A stretch of DNA of 56,329 bases from the NCBI RefSeq assembly GCF_025716945.1, contig NZ_JAOVZT010000018.1, forward strand, positions 142-56,470, written 5' to 3'. This DNA is from Geodermatophilus sp. YIM 151500 (GTDB taxonomy: Bacteria > Actinomycetota > Actinomycetes > Mycobacteriales > Geodermatophilaceae). Positions within the stretch are counted from its first letter, which is position 1. Every line of letters begins with the position of its first letter. The notes beneath the pieces are model-generated. The model searched no databases. It was not told the origin of the DNA and saw nothing but the letters and a program-made list of their open reading frames with translations. Shown in pieces: positions 9,569-18,813 of the stretch. The translations under genes were made by a program, and so were the position numbers.

Positions 9569-9752
9569 CGCGGACGGCGGGTCGGACCTGATCGGGGCTC
9601 CCGGGGTCGAGGTGGTGGGCGGAGCTGGCCCTCGGCCGCCTCACGGTACCGGGCGGCAGTGACGGATCCAGCCTCGCCGACCCCGGACGAGGGAGGTCCG
9701 CGTCACTCCTGGGCCACTGCGTCACACCCGCCTTCCGGAGCACCGCCCCGGA

Positions 9753-9758
9753 TAGGGT
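9753..9758 (+). promoter_or_regulatory. Putative -10 element of the Tam-like gene
   Basis: TAGGGT lies 8 bases before the ATG at 9767, so the mRNA would have almost no leader. No clear -35 hexamer is seen. Confidence 0.4.
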
Positions 9759-9766
9759 CGGCCGCG

Positions 9767-10630
9767 ATGACGGGGACGGAGCGATCCACGGGCGGGCCGG
9801 GCAACGAGGGCGGGGACGCCGGCGTCGGTGGTGCCGGGGCGGGCGGGTCCGCGGCGTGGGACCCCGGCACCTACCTGCGCTACGCCGACGAGCGGGCCCG
9901 GCCCTTCGTCGAGCTGCTGGCCCGGGTGCGCGCTCGGACGCCGCGCACCGTGGTCGACGTGGGCTGCGGCGAGGGCGCGCTGACCGCAACCCTCGCCGAC
10001 CGGTGGCCGCACGCCCGCGTCACGGGCATCGACTCCTCCCCCGAGATGCTGGCGGCCGCGGCCGCGCACGCCCGGCCGGACCGGGTGGTCTTCGAGCGGG
10101 GCGACGTCCGGGAGTGGCGGGCCGCCGAGCCGGTCGACGTCCTGGTGAGCAACGCCGTCCTGCACTGGGTGCCAGGCCATCCCGAGCTGCTCGTGCGCTG
10201 GGCCGGGGAGCTGGCGCCGGGCGGCGAGCTCGCCGTCCAGGTGCCGGGCAACTTCCGCGCACCCACCCACGCCCTGCTGGACGAGCTGTGCCGCGCGCCG
10301 CGGTGGGCGGCCCGGGTGGGCGACGTCGCGCCGCGGCCGGACGCCGTCCTCGACCCCACCGGTTACCTCGAGGTGCTCGAGGGCGCCGGGCTGGAGGCCG
10401 ACGCCTGGGAGACGACCTACCTGCACGTGCTGCACGGCCCGGACCCGGTGCTGGGCTGGGTGCGCAGCACCGTCCTGCGGCCGGTGCTGGGCCGGCTCAC
10501 GGACGACGAGGCCGACGACCTGGTGAAGGCCTACGCGGCGCTGCTGCGCGCCGCCTACCCGGAGCGGCCCGACGGCACCACCGTGCTGCCGTTCCGGCGC
10601 GTGTTCGCCGTCGGGCGCCGCCCGGCCTGA
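9767..10630 (+). CDS. Trans-aconitate 2-methyltransferase-like SAM methyltransferase
   Basis: This 287-residue class I methyltransferase resembles Tam, which methylates trans-aconitate, a by-product that inhibits aconitase. The visible motifs are VVDVGCGEGALT (motif I), GIDSSPEM, the hallmark VLVSNAVLHWVPGH, and ELAPGGELAVQVPGNF with the conserved DPTGYLEVLEGAG that follows. The start is the ATG at 9767. The first 30 residues are Gly-rich and poorly conserved, with the core beginning near AAWDPGTYLRYADER. The gene is divergent from the tmk fusion and convergent with topA. Tam is the best match, but the substrate is inferred from family resemblance. Confidence 0.88.
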   Translation: MTGTERSTGGPGNEGGDAGVGGAGAGGSAAWDPGTYLRYADERARPFVELLARVRARTPRTVVDVGCGEGALTATLADRWPHARVTGIDSSPEMLAAAAAHARPDRVVFERGDVREWRAAEPVDVLVSNAVLHWVPGHPELLVRWAGELAPGGELAVQVPGNFRAPTHALLDELCRAPRWAARVGDVAPRPDAVLDPTGYLEVLEGAGLEADAWETTYLHVLHGPDPVLGWVRSTVLRPVLGRLTDDEADDLVKAYAALLRAAYPERPDGTTVLPFRRVFAVGRRPA

Positions 10631-10643
10631 CCGTCCGCGGCGC

Positions 10644-10674
10644 CGGCCCCGACCGCGCCCGCGGACCGGGGCCG
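10644..10674. terminator. Strong hairpin between convergent genes
   Basis: The outer stem 10644-10651/10667-10674 is 8 bp, and an inner 4-bp CCGC/GCGG stem is separated from it by a small asymmetric internal loop. It lies between the convergent tam-like gene and topA and can terminate both. Confidence 0.75.
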
Positions 10675-10725
10675 GGCTCGGACCCGGGCCCGACGGGCCT
10701 CCGGGGCCGGGCGCAACGGCGACGG

Positions 10726-13533
10726 TCAGCCGGCTGCGGGTGCGGGAGCCCTCTTGGCGGTGCTCTTCTTGGCCGCCGCCTTCTTCTTGGTGGCCTTCTT
10801 CTTCGTGGCCGGGCCGCGGGCCCGACGGTCGGCGAGCAGCTCGGCCGCGCGCTCGATCGTGATCGTCTCGACGTCGTCACCCTTGCGGAGGCTGGCGTTG
10901 GTCTCACCGTCGGTCACGTAGGGACCGAACCTGCCCTCCCGCACCGTGACCTGCCCGCCGGTGGCCGGGTCGGGTCCGAGCTCCTTCAGCGGCGTGGCGG
11001 CCGCCCGGCGTCCTCGCTGCTTGGGCTGGGCGAACAGGGCCAGCGCCTCGTCGAGCGAGACGGTGAAGAGCGCGCTCTCGCTCTCCAGCGACCGGGAGTC
11101 GCCGCCCTTCTTCAGGTAGGGCCCGTAGCGGCCGTTGAGCGCCTGGACCTCCTCGCCGTCCGGAGCGGTACCGACGGTGCGCGGCAGGGTGAGCAGCCGC
11201 AAGGCGTCGTCGAGGGTGACCGTCTCGGGCGACATGGAGGAGAACAGGCTGGCCGTCCGCGGCGCCTCCTTGCTGCCCTCGGGCACCACGGTGGTCACGT
11301 AGGGGCCGTAGCGGCCCGCCTTGACGACGACGGGCAGCCCGGACTCCGGGTCGGCGCCCAGCTCCCGGTCGCCGGACGGCGCCGCGAGCAGCTCGGCCAC
11401 CTTCTCCGTGGTCAGCTCGTCGGGAGCGAGGTCCTCGGGGAGGCTGACGCGCCCGCCCTCCTCGCCCCCGGCCTGCAGGTAGGGCCCGTAGCGCCCGACC
11501 CGGACGACGACCGGGCGCCCTTCCGGATCGGTGGCCCGCAGCGGGATGGAGTTGACACCGCGGGCGTCGATCTCCTCCAGCCGCTGGCCGACGACCTGCT
11601 TGAGCCCGCCCGAGGCGGCGATGCCGCCGGCGTGCCGGCCTGCCCCGCCGAAGTAGAACTCGGTGAGCCAGTCGACCCGGCGCAGGGCGCCGCTGGCGAT
11701 CTCGTCGAGCTCGCCCTCCAGGGACGCGGTGAAGTCGTAGTCGACCAGCTGGGCGAAGTGCTGCTCCAGCAGGTTCACGACGGCGAAGGCGATGAAGGAG
11801 GGCACCAGGGCCGACCCCTTCTTCCACACGTAGCCGCGGTCCTGGATGGTCTGCATGATCGACGCGTAGGTCGACGGCCGGCCGATGCCCAGCTCCTCCA
11901 GGCGCGCGACCAGGCTCGGCTCGGTGTACCGGGCCGGGGGTGTGGTGCTGTGCCCCTTGGCCTCCAGCTCCCGGGTGTCGAGGTGCTGCCCGCGCTCGAC
12001 CCGCGGCAGCCGGCGCTCGGCGTCGTCGGTGCCCTGGTCGTCGTCGCCGGTGGCCTCGTCGCGACTCTCGACGTAGGCCCGGAGGAAGCCCGGGAACGTG
12101 ATGGTGCGCCCGCTGGCGGTGAACTCGACGGCCTCGTCGGTGGAGCTGCGCCCAGCAAGCCGGATGCTGACGGTCTGCCCGACGGCGTCGGCCATCTGGC
12201 TGGCCACGGTGCGCTGCCAGACCAGCTCGTACAGGCGGAACTCGTCGCGGGCGAGCTGCGCGGCCAGCTGACCGGGCGTCCGGAAGCTGTCGCCGGCGGG
12301 CCGGATCGCCTCGTGCGCCTCCTGCGCGCCCTTGGCCTTGCTCTTGTAGCGCCGGGCCTCGGCGGGCACGAAGGCGTCACCGTAGAGCTCGCGCGCCTGC
12401 TGCCGGGCCGCGTTGATCGCCTCGTCGGACAGGTGGGTCGAGTCGGTCCGCATGTAGGTGATGTGGCCGTTTTCGTACAGCCGCTGCGCCACCCGCATGA
12501 CCTGGGCCGACGACCAACCGAGCTTCCGGCCGGCCTCCATCTGGAGGGTCGAGGTGGTGAAGGGCGCGTACGGACGCCGCCGGTAGGGCTTCTCGTCGAC
12601 CCGGCTGACGGTCACCTGCCGGCCCTCCAGCCGGGCGGCCAGCCCGCGGGCGCCGGCCTCGTCGAGGTGCACGACGTCGCCGGTGACCCGGCCGGTGGTC
12701 GGGTCGAAGTCGCGGCCGGTCGCGACGCGGCTGTCGTCGACGCTGACCAACCGGGCGCGCAGGGTCGTCGGCTCCCCCTCGTCGACGCCGCTGGTCCGCT
12801 CGGTGACGGCGAAGGTGCCCTCGAGCGACCAGTAGTCGGCGGAGGTGAACGCCATCCGCTCCCGCTCCCGCTCGACGACGATGCGGGTGGCCACCGACTG
12901 CACCCGGCCGGCCGACAGCTTCGGCAGCACCTTCTTCCACAGCACGGGGCTGACCTCGTAGCCGTACAGCCGGTCGAGGATGCGCCGGGTCTCCTGGGCG
13001 TCGACCAGCGCGGTGTCGAGCTCGCGCGGGTTGGCCACGGCCCGCGCGATGGCCTCCGGGGTGATCTCGTGGAAGACCATGCGGCGCACGGGGACGCGCG
13101 GCTTCAGCGTGTCGACCAGGTGCCAGGCGATGGCCTCGCCCTCGCGGTCCTCATCGGTGGCGAGGTAGACCTCGCTGGCCTGCTTGACCAGCTGGCGGAG
13201 CCGGGTGACCTGCTGCTTGCGGTCGGGGCTGATCACGTAGAGCGGCTCGAAGGAGTTGTCCACGTCGACGCCGAGCCGGGCCCACGAGGCCCCCTTGTGC
13301 TCGGCGGGCACGTCGGCGGCGTTGCGGGGCAGGTCGCGGATGTGCCCGACGCTGGCCTCGACGACGTACCCGCTGCCGAGGTAGCCGGCGATCTTGCCGG
13401 CCTTGGTCGGCGACTCGACGATGACCAGCGGCCGGCCGCCGGACGCGGCGGACCTCCGGCGACCGGACGGGGTGCTCCCACCGGCGGCCGCGGGTGCGCT
13501 GGCGCTGCCGTTCTGCGTGGTCTTCGTGGGCAC
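10726..13533 (-). CDS. topA: DNA topoisomerase I
   Basis: This type IA topoisomerase relaxes negative supercoils. The 935-residue protein starts at GTG 13533, behind AGGAG five bases upstream. The Toprim domain begins at VIVESPTKAGKI and contains DEDREGEAIAWH. The catalytic tyrosine lies in HITYMRTDSTHLS. The C-terminal half carries at least four repeats with the core GRYGPY or GRFGPY, which replace the zinc fingers of the E. coli enzyme, and ends in a Lys/Ala-rich tail that is typical of actinobacteria and binds DNA. It corresponds to Rv3646c. Confidence 0.97.
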   Translation of the reverse strand: MPTKTTQNGSASAPAAAGGSTPSGRRRSAASGGRPLVIVESPTKAGKIAGYLGSGYVVEASVGHIRDLPRNAADVPAEHKGASWARLGVDVDNSFEPLYVISPDRKQQVTRLRQLVKQASEVYLATDEDREGEAIAWHLVDTLKPRVPVRRMVFHEITPEAIARAVANPRELDTALVDAQETRRILDRLYGYEVSPVLWKKVLPKLSAGRVQSVATRIVVERERERMAFTSADYWSLEGTFAVTERTSGVDEGEPTTLRARLVSVDDSRVATGRDFDPTTGRVTGDVVHLDEAGARGLAARLEGRQVTVSRVDEKPYRRRPYAPFTTSTLQMEAGRKLGWSSAQVMRVAQRLYENGHITYMRTDSTHLSDEAINAARQQARELYGDAFVPAEARRYKSKAKGAQEAHEAIRPAGDSFRTPGQLAAQLARDEFRLYELVWQRTVASQMADAVGQTVSIRLAGRSSTDEAVEFTASGRTITFPGFLRAYVESRDEATGDDDQGTDDAERRLPRVERGQHLDTRELEAKGHSTTPPARYTEPSLVARLEELGIGRPSTYASIMQTIQDRGYVWKKGSALVPSFIAFAVVNLLEQHFAQLVDYDFTASLEGELDEIASGALRRVDWLTEFYFGGAGRHAGGIAASGGLKQVVGQRLEEIDARGVNSIPLRATDPEGRPVVVRVGRYGPYLQAGGEEGGRVSLPEDLAPDELTTEKVAELLAAPSGDRELGADPESGLPVVVKAGRYGPYVTTVVPEGSKEAPRTASLFSSMSPETVTLDDALRLLTLPRTVGTAPDGEEVQALNGRYGPYLKKGGDSRSLESESALFTVSLDEALALFAQPKQRGRRAAATPLKELGPDPATGGQVTVREGRFGPYVTDGETNASLRKGDDVETITIERAAELLADRRARGPATKKKATKKKAAAKKSTAKRAPAPAAG

Positions 13534-13953
13534 GGTGCTCCTGTCGGTGGTGCGGGACCGGCATTGTGCCGGGGTCGTGCGCGGTGCCGGGGTCGTGCGC
13601 GGTGCCGGATGCCGTCCGGCACCGGGCGTCCGGCACCAGCCGGTGCCGGCGCGCCCCGTGGCGCGTGCCGCTGGGTGGTGCGGCGGCGCCGGGGGGACGC
13701 TCCCGACCGGGAGGTCCGGTCGGAGGGCGGCCACGGCCGGCCGTGCACCGCCCGACGCCGGGCGGGACGACAGCGGGACGCCGTCGCGGTCTCCTTGGCG
13801 CGCCACGGTAAGGCACGGAGGCGACAAGAGCTCGCGTGGCAACCCATCGTGGGCGTGCCGTCACCCCCACCAACGTCGGCCGGCCCGCCCTGTTCCCGAC
13901 GCGCCGGCTCCCGGTGGACGGCCGGGCTCGCCGGGCGGGCTCACCGGCCGGGC
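13534..13953. other. 420-bp intergenic region upstream of topA
   Basis: No supported gene is present. An 18-bp unit (GTGCCGGGGTCGTGCGCG) is repeated at 13566-13583 and 13584-13601, with a partial third copy that forms half of a perfect 8-bp hairpin (13602-13609/13615-13622). On the minus strand CACAAT (13563-13568) lies about 30 bases before the topA start, a plausible -10. A 13-bp duplication (13936-13948, 13949-13961) runs into the stop codon of the DUF1023 gene. Confidence 0.6.
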
Positions 13954-15429
13954 TCACCGGCCGGCCCCGGCCACGACCGCGCCGAGGGAGGCCAGCGTCG
14001 GGTGGTCGGCGTCGTAGTACTCGGTGTGGCCCGTGTCGATCCGGGTCGGCAGTACCTCGGAGCCGAAGCCGGGCGTCCACGTGGGGTCGCCGAACCATCC
14101 GCTCCAGGAGATCGGATCCGCCAGGGAGGCGGCGTCGTGGACGTCGCGCACCTCCAGCCCGGCCGCACCGCCGGGCTCCATGCCCGGGCTGCCCAGCAGC
14201 ACGACGGCGTCAGCGGCGAGCCGACCGGCGGCGTCCGCCGCCTCGTCGACCACCACGGTGCCGTAGCTGTGCGCGAGCACCGTCGTGCGGGCGGGCGCCA
14301 CCCCGGTCGCGGCGCGGGCCGCGGCCAGCCCGTCGAGCGCGCCGTCCAGGGCCGGGCCGCCCCGGCGGGCGGCCGAACGGAACAGCGGCGCGAGCAGGCC
14401 CTGCGGCGTGCGGTACCCCAGCCAGGCCACGGGGACGACCGCCAGGCCGGGGGCCGTCACCGCTGCCGCCGCACCCACCGCGGCGGCGTCGTCGAGCAGG
14501 CCGGTGAGGTCGTCCTCCGGGGTCGTCCAGATGCCGGGCACCAGCAGCGCGACCGCCTCGCCGGTGTCGAGGTCGCCGAGGGCGAGCGCGACGAGGCCGC
14601 GTTCCGGGTCGAACTGGTGCAGGTGCACCCGGCCGCCGTTCGCCTCGCGGCTGCGGATGGCCGCTCCCACCACGACGGCGGCCGCCCGCACGTCCCGGTC
14701 CGGCGAGCGGAGGGCCAGGTCCAGCAGCCGGCGGTTGGCGCGGTCCCGGGCCCAGCCGGGCAGTCCGTCGAGGGCTCCGAGCAGGCGCGGCTCGGCGGAG
14801 AGGACCGCCCGCTGCGCCCCGGCCGGCAGCCCCGTCCACCACCGGGCCACCTCGGCCGCCGTCGCCGTCAGGGATGGGAGGACCACCGGGCCGGCCGGGT
14901 GGATCTCGGCCGCGAGCTGCCCGTAGCCGGCAGGCGGGAAGCCGTCGCGGACGCCCACCGCGACCAGCGCGTCCGCCGCGTCGTCCGCTGCGCGGTCGGC
15001 GGCGGCGGCGTGGTCGAGCGCCTGCCGGGTCAGCTCCGCAGCCGCCGCCCCTGGTACGGCATCGAGGGCCGGAGCCGTCACCGCCTCCAGGGCGAGCGCC
15101 TCGGCCGCGAGCGGCGCCGCACGCCCCGCCGCCGCGACCAGCCGCTCGAAGCCCGCGAGCGAGGAGCACATGGCGGCGGTCACCGCGGTCGCCGCGTCGG
15201 ACAGGCGCAGCACCGCACCGGCGGCGCCCGCGGCGGCGGGTCCCGACCACACCGGCGCGCTCTCCAGCGCCCGGCCGACCGCTTCGAGCCGGTAGCGCCA
15301 TGCCGGGAGCCGCGACACCACGCCGTCCAACCGGCGCACGGCACCGGGCAGGACGGCGGCGTCCCAGGCCGCCACCTCCGCCAGGCGGGCCGGACCCGGG
15401 TCCCCGGCGGTCCCGGGCCGCGGCGTCAT
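13954..15429 (-). CDS. DUF1023 alpha/beta-hydrolase-fold protein
   Basis: This 491-residue protein has a helical N-terminal half (residues 1-220), rich in Ala and resembling ESX/WXG100-type helical hairpins. A C-terminal alpha/beta hydrolase domain carries the nucleophile elbow AHSYGT. A GSPGM loop and a late His in DTGHTEYYDADHP could complete the triad. This matches the actinobacterial DUF1023 family. The reaction is unknown; a lipase or esterase is often inferred. The start codon overlaps the stop of the small upstream gene by 4 bp (ATGA), so the two are translated together and may act as a pair. Confidence 0.88.
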   Translation of the reverse strand: MTPRPGTAGDPGPARLAEVAAWDAAVLPGAVRRLDGVVSRLPAWRYRLEAVGRALESAPVWSGPAAAGAAGAVLRLSDAATAVTAAMCSSLAGFERLVAAAGRAAPLAAEALALEAVTAPALDAVPGAAAAELTRQALDHAAAADRAADDAADALVAVGVRDGFPPAGYGQLAAEIHPAGPVVLPSLTATAAEVARWWTGLPAGAQRAVLSAEPRLLGALDGLPGWARDRANRRLLDLALRSPDRDVRAAAVVVGAAIRSREANGGRVHLHQFDPERGLVALALGDLDTGEAVALLVPGIWTTPEDDLTGLLDDAAAVGAAAAVTAPGLAVVPVAWLGYRTPQGLLAPLFRSAARRGGPALDGALDGLAAARAATGVAPARTTVLAHSYGTVVVDEAADAAGRLAADAVVLLGSPGMEPGGAAGLEVRDVHDAASLADPISWSGWFGDPTWTPGFGSEVLPTRIDTGHTEYYDADHPTLASLGAVVAGAGR

Positions 15430-15749
15430 CGGGCCGGCGGCACGGAGCCGGACCGGACGGGGCGCAGCTCACTGACGAGCGCCGAGTCGAGCGCCCGGTA
15501 CGCGCCGACGGCGGCGCGGAGGCCGCCGGACAGCGCGGTGGCCCGCTCGACGAGCGCGGCGGCGAGCGACGACCAGGCCGTCGCGGTCGCGCCGGCCTGC
15601 CAGCCGACGGGGCCGTCCAGCGCGGCGGCGAGCTGCGCCGCCGCCGACCGGCACTCGAGCACGTCCTCGTCCAGCTCGGCGGCCAGCGCGCCCAGTTCGT
15701 CGGCGAGCGCGTCGACGGCGTCCAGCTGGACGGAGATGGTCGAGGACAC
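15426..15749 (-). CDS. Small ESX/WXG100-like helical protein
   Basis: This 107-residue protein is mainly alpha-helical and Ala/Leu-rich, with a central GWQAG turn (residues about 49-53) in the place of the WXG motif. No signal peptide or membrane segment is present. Such proteins form helical hairpins and are often type VII secretion substrates or the first gene of a toxin-like pair. Here it is directly coupled to the DUF1023 hydrolase. No ESX secretion component is in the window, so export is only an inference. Confidence 0.75.
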   Translation of the reverse strand: MSSTISVQLDAVDALADELGALAAELDEDVLECRSAAAQLAAALDGPVGWQAGATATAWSSLAAALVERATALSGGLRAAVGAYRALDSALVSELRPVRSGSVPPAR

Positions 15750-15867
15750 GGCGGCCTCCCGGCGTCGTCCGGTGGTCCTGGGGGACCGGAGGCGGCGGAC
15801 GCTAGGCGGACCGGCGACGCCCGGGCACGCCGCCGTCCACAGCGGACGGCGGGGTCCACAGACCGCG

Positions 15868-15907
15868 CCGATCCTCCGGCCGGGACGCGTCGCGGCCGGA
15901 GGATCGG
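15868..15907 (-). terminator. 14-bp perfect hairpin after hppA
   Basis: Bases 15868-15881 pair perfectly with 15894-15907 around a 12-nt loop. It begins 10 bases after the hppA stop codon and is the strongest stem seen in the window. Confidence 0.85.
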
Positions 15908-15917
15908 GCCGTGCGGA

Positions 15918-18173
15918 TCAGGGAGCGCTGGTGGTCAGGGACTGCGGGCTGGTGGTGGACGCGTCGCCGACCACGACCGACCGACGCTTGGACACGACGA
16001 CGGCGCCGACCACGATCGCCACCGCACCCAGCGCGATGAGCACGCGGACGGTGGTGTTGGCGCCGTCTCCGACCTGCAGGCTGACCACCGCCGGGGCGAT
16101 GAGCAGCGCCACGAGGTTCATCACCTTGATCAGCGGGTTGATCGCCGGCCCGGCGGTGTCCTTGAAGGGGTCACCGACGGTGTCACCGATGACGGTGGCG
16201 GCATGGGCCTCGCTGCCCTTCCCGCCGTACGCGCCGTCCTCCACCATCTTCTTGGCGTTGTCCCAGGCGCCGCCGGAGTTGGCGAGGAAGACGGCCATGA
16301 GGGTGCCGGCGGCGATCGCGCCGATCAGGTAGGCCGCGAGGGGCCCGAAGCCCAGGCCGAAGCCGACCGCGACCGGGGCCAGCACGGCGAGCAGTCCGGG
16401 GGTGGCCAGCTCGCGCAGCGAGTCCTTGGTGCAGATGTCGACGACCTTGCTGTAGTCGGGCCGCTCGCTGAAGTCCATGATCCCGGGGCGCGTCCGGAAC
16501 TGCTCCCGCACCTCGAAGACCACCCGGCCCGCCGCCCGGGAGACCGCGTTGATCGCCAGGCCGGAGAAGAGGAACACGACCGCCGCGCCGAGCACCGCGC
16601 CGACCACGTTGTTCGGCCGGACGAGGCTGAAGGCGTCGCCCAGCTCGAGGCCCTCGAGGGCGATGCGGACCTGCTCGTTGTAGGAGCCGAACAGCGCCGT
16701 GGCCGCGAGCACCGCCGTGGCGATGGCGATCCCCTTGGTGATCGCCTTGGTGGTGTTGCCGACGGCGTCGAGGTCGGTGAGGACGCGGGCACCGGTCTCG
16801 TCGATGTCGCCGGACATCTCCGCGATGCCCTGCGCGTTGTCGCTGACCGGACCGAAGGTGTCCATCGAGACGATGACGCCGGCGGTCGTGAGCAGGCCGG
16901 TCCCGGCCAGCGCGACCGCGTACAGCGCGGCGCCGCCGCCGATGAGGAAGGCCGCGTACACCGCCCCGCCGATGAGCACCGCCGCGTAGACGGCCGACTC
17001 CAGGCCCAGCGACATGCCGCTGAGGATCACGGTGGCCGGGCCGGTCAGCGAGCTGCGGCCGACGTCCTTGACCGGCTTGCGGCTGGTCTCGGTGAAGTAG
17101 CCGGTCAGCTGCTGGATGGCCGCTGCCAGGACGATGCCGACGAGCACGGAGACGAAGCCGAGCACCTGCGGGCTCACGGCGGTGTCGAAGCCGTCGGCGG
17201 TGCTCGGGAGCACGGTGAAGGCGGCCACGGCGACCAGCACGAGGGAGACCGCCGCGGAGGCGAAGAATCCCCGGTTGATGGGGGCCAGGCCGCTGCTGTC
17301 GGACTTGCCCGGGTTGCTGGCCAGGACGCCGACCACCGAGGCGAGGACGCCGATCGCCGCGACGACGAGCGGGAAGACCATGCCGATCGCCCCGAAGAAG
17401 ACCTGCCCCAGGATCAACGCGGCGACCAGGGTGACCGCGTAGGACTCGAAGAGGTCGGCGGCCATCCCGGCGCAGTCGCCGACGTTGTCGCCCACGTTGT
17501 CGGCGATCGTGGCCGCGTTGCGGGGATCGTCCTCGGGGATGCCGGCCTCGACCTTGCCGACCAGGTCGGCGCCCACGTCGGCCGCCTTGGTGAAGATGCC
17601 GCCGCCGACGCGCATGAACATGGCCAGCAGCGCGCCACCGAAGCCGAAGCCTTCGAGGACCACCGGCGCGGTCTCGTTGAAGAACAGCACCGCGAGCGCG
17701 GCACCGAAGAGGCCGAGGCCGACGGTGATGGCTCCGCAGACGCCGCCGGTGCGGTAGGCGATGCGGAACGCGGGCCGGTAGCCACCGGTGCGCGCGGCGG
17801 CCGCGACGCGGACGTTGCCGCGCGTGGCCAGCGTCATGCCGATGAAACCCACGAGGGCGGAGAACAGGGCCCCGACGAGGAAGAACACCGCTCGGCCCAC
17901 GCGGGTCTCCCAGCCGCCCTCGGCGACCGGCAGCAGCAGCAGGAGCAGGAAGACGATGACGGCGAACACCCCGAGCGTCTTGAACTGCCGCCGCAGGTAC
18001 GCCGCCGCGCCCTCCTGGACCGCTCGAGAGATGTCCCGCATCGTCGTCGTGCCCTGGTCGGCAGCCAGGACGGCGCGGACCAGGTAGTAGGCGAAGCCGA
18101 GCGCGGCCAGGGAGATGACGAGGACGATCCAGACCAGGACCCAGTCCCCGCCGGACAGCGCGCTGTCGGGCAT
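15918..18173 (-). CDS. hppA: Membrane-bound proton-pumping pyrophosphatase (K+-independent type)
   Basis: This 751-residue integral membrane protein has about 16 membrane segments and couples PPi hydrolysis to ion pumping across the cytoplasmic membrane. The substrate loop DVGADLVGKVEAGIPEDDPRN and the following DNVGDNVGDCAGMAADLFE are intact. The K+-dependence signature reads GNTTKA rather than GNTTAA, which in this family marks the K+-independent H+ pumps. The ATG at 18173 has GGAGG six bases upstream. The gene is monocistronic, with its own promoter and a strong terminator. It adds to the soluble Ppa in the same window. Confidence 0.97.
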   Translation of the reverse strand: MPDSALSGGDWVLVWIVLVISLAALGFAYYLVRAVLAADQGTTTMRDISRAVQEGAAAYLRRQFKTLGVFAVIVFLLLLLLPVAEGGWETRVGRAVFFLVGALFSALVGFIGMTLATRGNVRVAAAARTGGYRPAFRIAYRTGGVCGAITVGLGLFGAALAVLFFNETAPVVLEGFGFGGALLAMFMRVGGGIFTKAADVGADLVGKVEAGIPEDDPRNAATIADNVGDNVGDCAGMAADLFESYAVTLVAALILGQVFFGAIGMVFPLVVAAIGVLASVVGVLASNPGKSDSSGLAPINRGFFASAAVSLVLVAVAAFTVLPSTADGFDTAVSPQVLGFVSVLVGIVLAAAIQQLTGYFTETSRKPVKDVGRSSLTGPATVILSGMSLGLESAVYAAVLIGGAVYAAFLIGGGAALYAVALAGTGLLTTAGVIVSMDTFGPVSDNAQGIAEMSGDIDETGARVLTDLDAVGNTTKAITKGIAIATAVLAATALFGSYNEQVRIALEGLELGDAFSLVRPNNVVGAVLGAAVVFLFSGLAINAVSRAAGRVVFEVREQFRTRPGIMDFSERPDYSKVVDICTKDSLRELATPGLLAVLAPVAVGFGLGFGPLAAYLIGAIAAGTLMAVFLANSGGAWDNAKKMVEDGAYGGKGSEAHAATVIGDTVGDPFKDTAGPAINPLIKVMNLVALLIAPAVVSLQVGDGANTTVRVLIALGAVAIVVGAVVVSKRRSVVVGDASTTSPQSLTTSAP

Positions 18174-18277
18174 GTAGTTCCTCCAAGCGATCGGGAGCCG
18201 CCGGGAGGCACGAGTGCTCCCGGCTGGGCGGAGGTCGCCCGACGTGCGCGAGGTCTCCGCGGAGCCGGACGTCGCGG

Positions 18278-18305
18278 ATTGTAAGCGAGATCACAACCCG
18301 TACAA
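18278..18305 (-). promoter_or_regulatory. Promoter of hppA
   Basis: On the minus strand TTGTAC (18300-18305) and TACAAT (18278-18283) are separated by 16 bp, a good housekeeping sigma-type spacing with a 5/6 match at the -10. The start point would be near 18271, leaving a leader of about 100 nt. Two GTTGT motifs overlap the -35 region and could be part of an operator. Confidence 0.65.
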
Positions 18306-18801
18306 CCCTCGATCGCGCAGCGTCCTCACCAGGGAGGGCGGGGTAGGTGACCGGGTCCCGGCGCCGGACCGAGGAGCGCGCGCACGGGCCCGGCGGGGCG
18401 GGTCTCCGGCACCGCGTGGGTGCGTGACCGGCACGGGCGCCGCCGCGTCCGCGCAGGAGCTCCGCCGCGGCCGGACGGACGCACCGGTCCCGTCCGCCGG
18501 GCGTCCGCGCGCGGGCACCACCGGAGCCGGGCGGACGGACCGGTCCCGACCGGCGCGCGTCCGCGTGCACGAGCGCCGCCGCGGCCGGACGGACCGGGTC
18601 CCGACCGGCCTCCTCCGGTCGCGCCCTCCCTCGCCGAAGGCCGTCCGCCGCCGGTGCCGGCCACTGGCTCCGTCGGTACGGCGCGAGCGCGCCGCGCCGT
18701 GCGGTGATGGGGGGCGACCCCCTGACGGCGGGGCAGCGGCGGTGCTCGCCGTCCGCGCGCCCGCCCCCTCCCCGGCGCCCCCGCTCCGCGGCGAAAGGTG
18801 T

Positions 18802-18807
18802 GACAGT
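18802..18807 (+). promoter_or_regulatory. Putative -10 element of the helicase gene
   Basis: GACAGT ends 6 bases before the GTG start. The GGAGG that follows is only one base from the start codon, too close to act as a ribosome-binding site, so a leaderless start fits better. Confidence 0.4.
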
Positions 18808-18813
18808 GGAGGG

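Larger units (their letters stand above)
18174..18813. other. 640-bp gap between hppA and the helicase, repeat-rich in its upper half
   Basis: The left part holds the hppA leader and promoter. From about 18350 to 18660 no gene is supported, but the DNA is repetitive. A 24-bp block recurs with one mismatch at 18457-18480 and 18571-18594. The motif GGACGGAC followed by CCGGTCCCG-like sequence occurs three times (near 18473, 18533 and 18587), spaced 54-60 bp apart. The right end carries the helicase promoter. Confidence 0.6.

Noticed and set aside
9856-16332. Open frame of 2158 codons on the plus strand
   Set aside because: It is antisense to topA, the DUF1023 gene and part of hppA, and its translation is Arg/Gly/Pro-rich low complexity. 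Stop codons are rare in this GC-rich DNA, so such frames are expected by chance.
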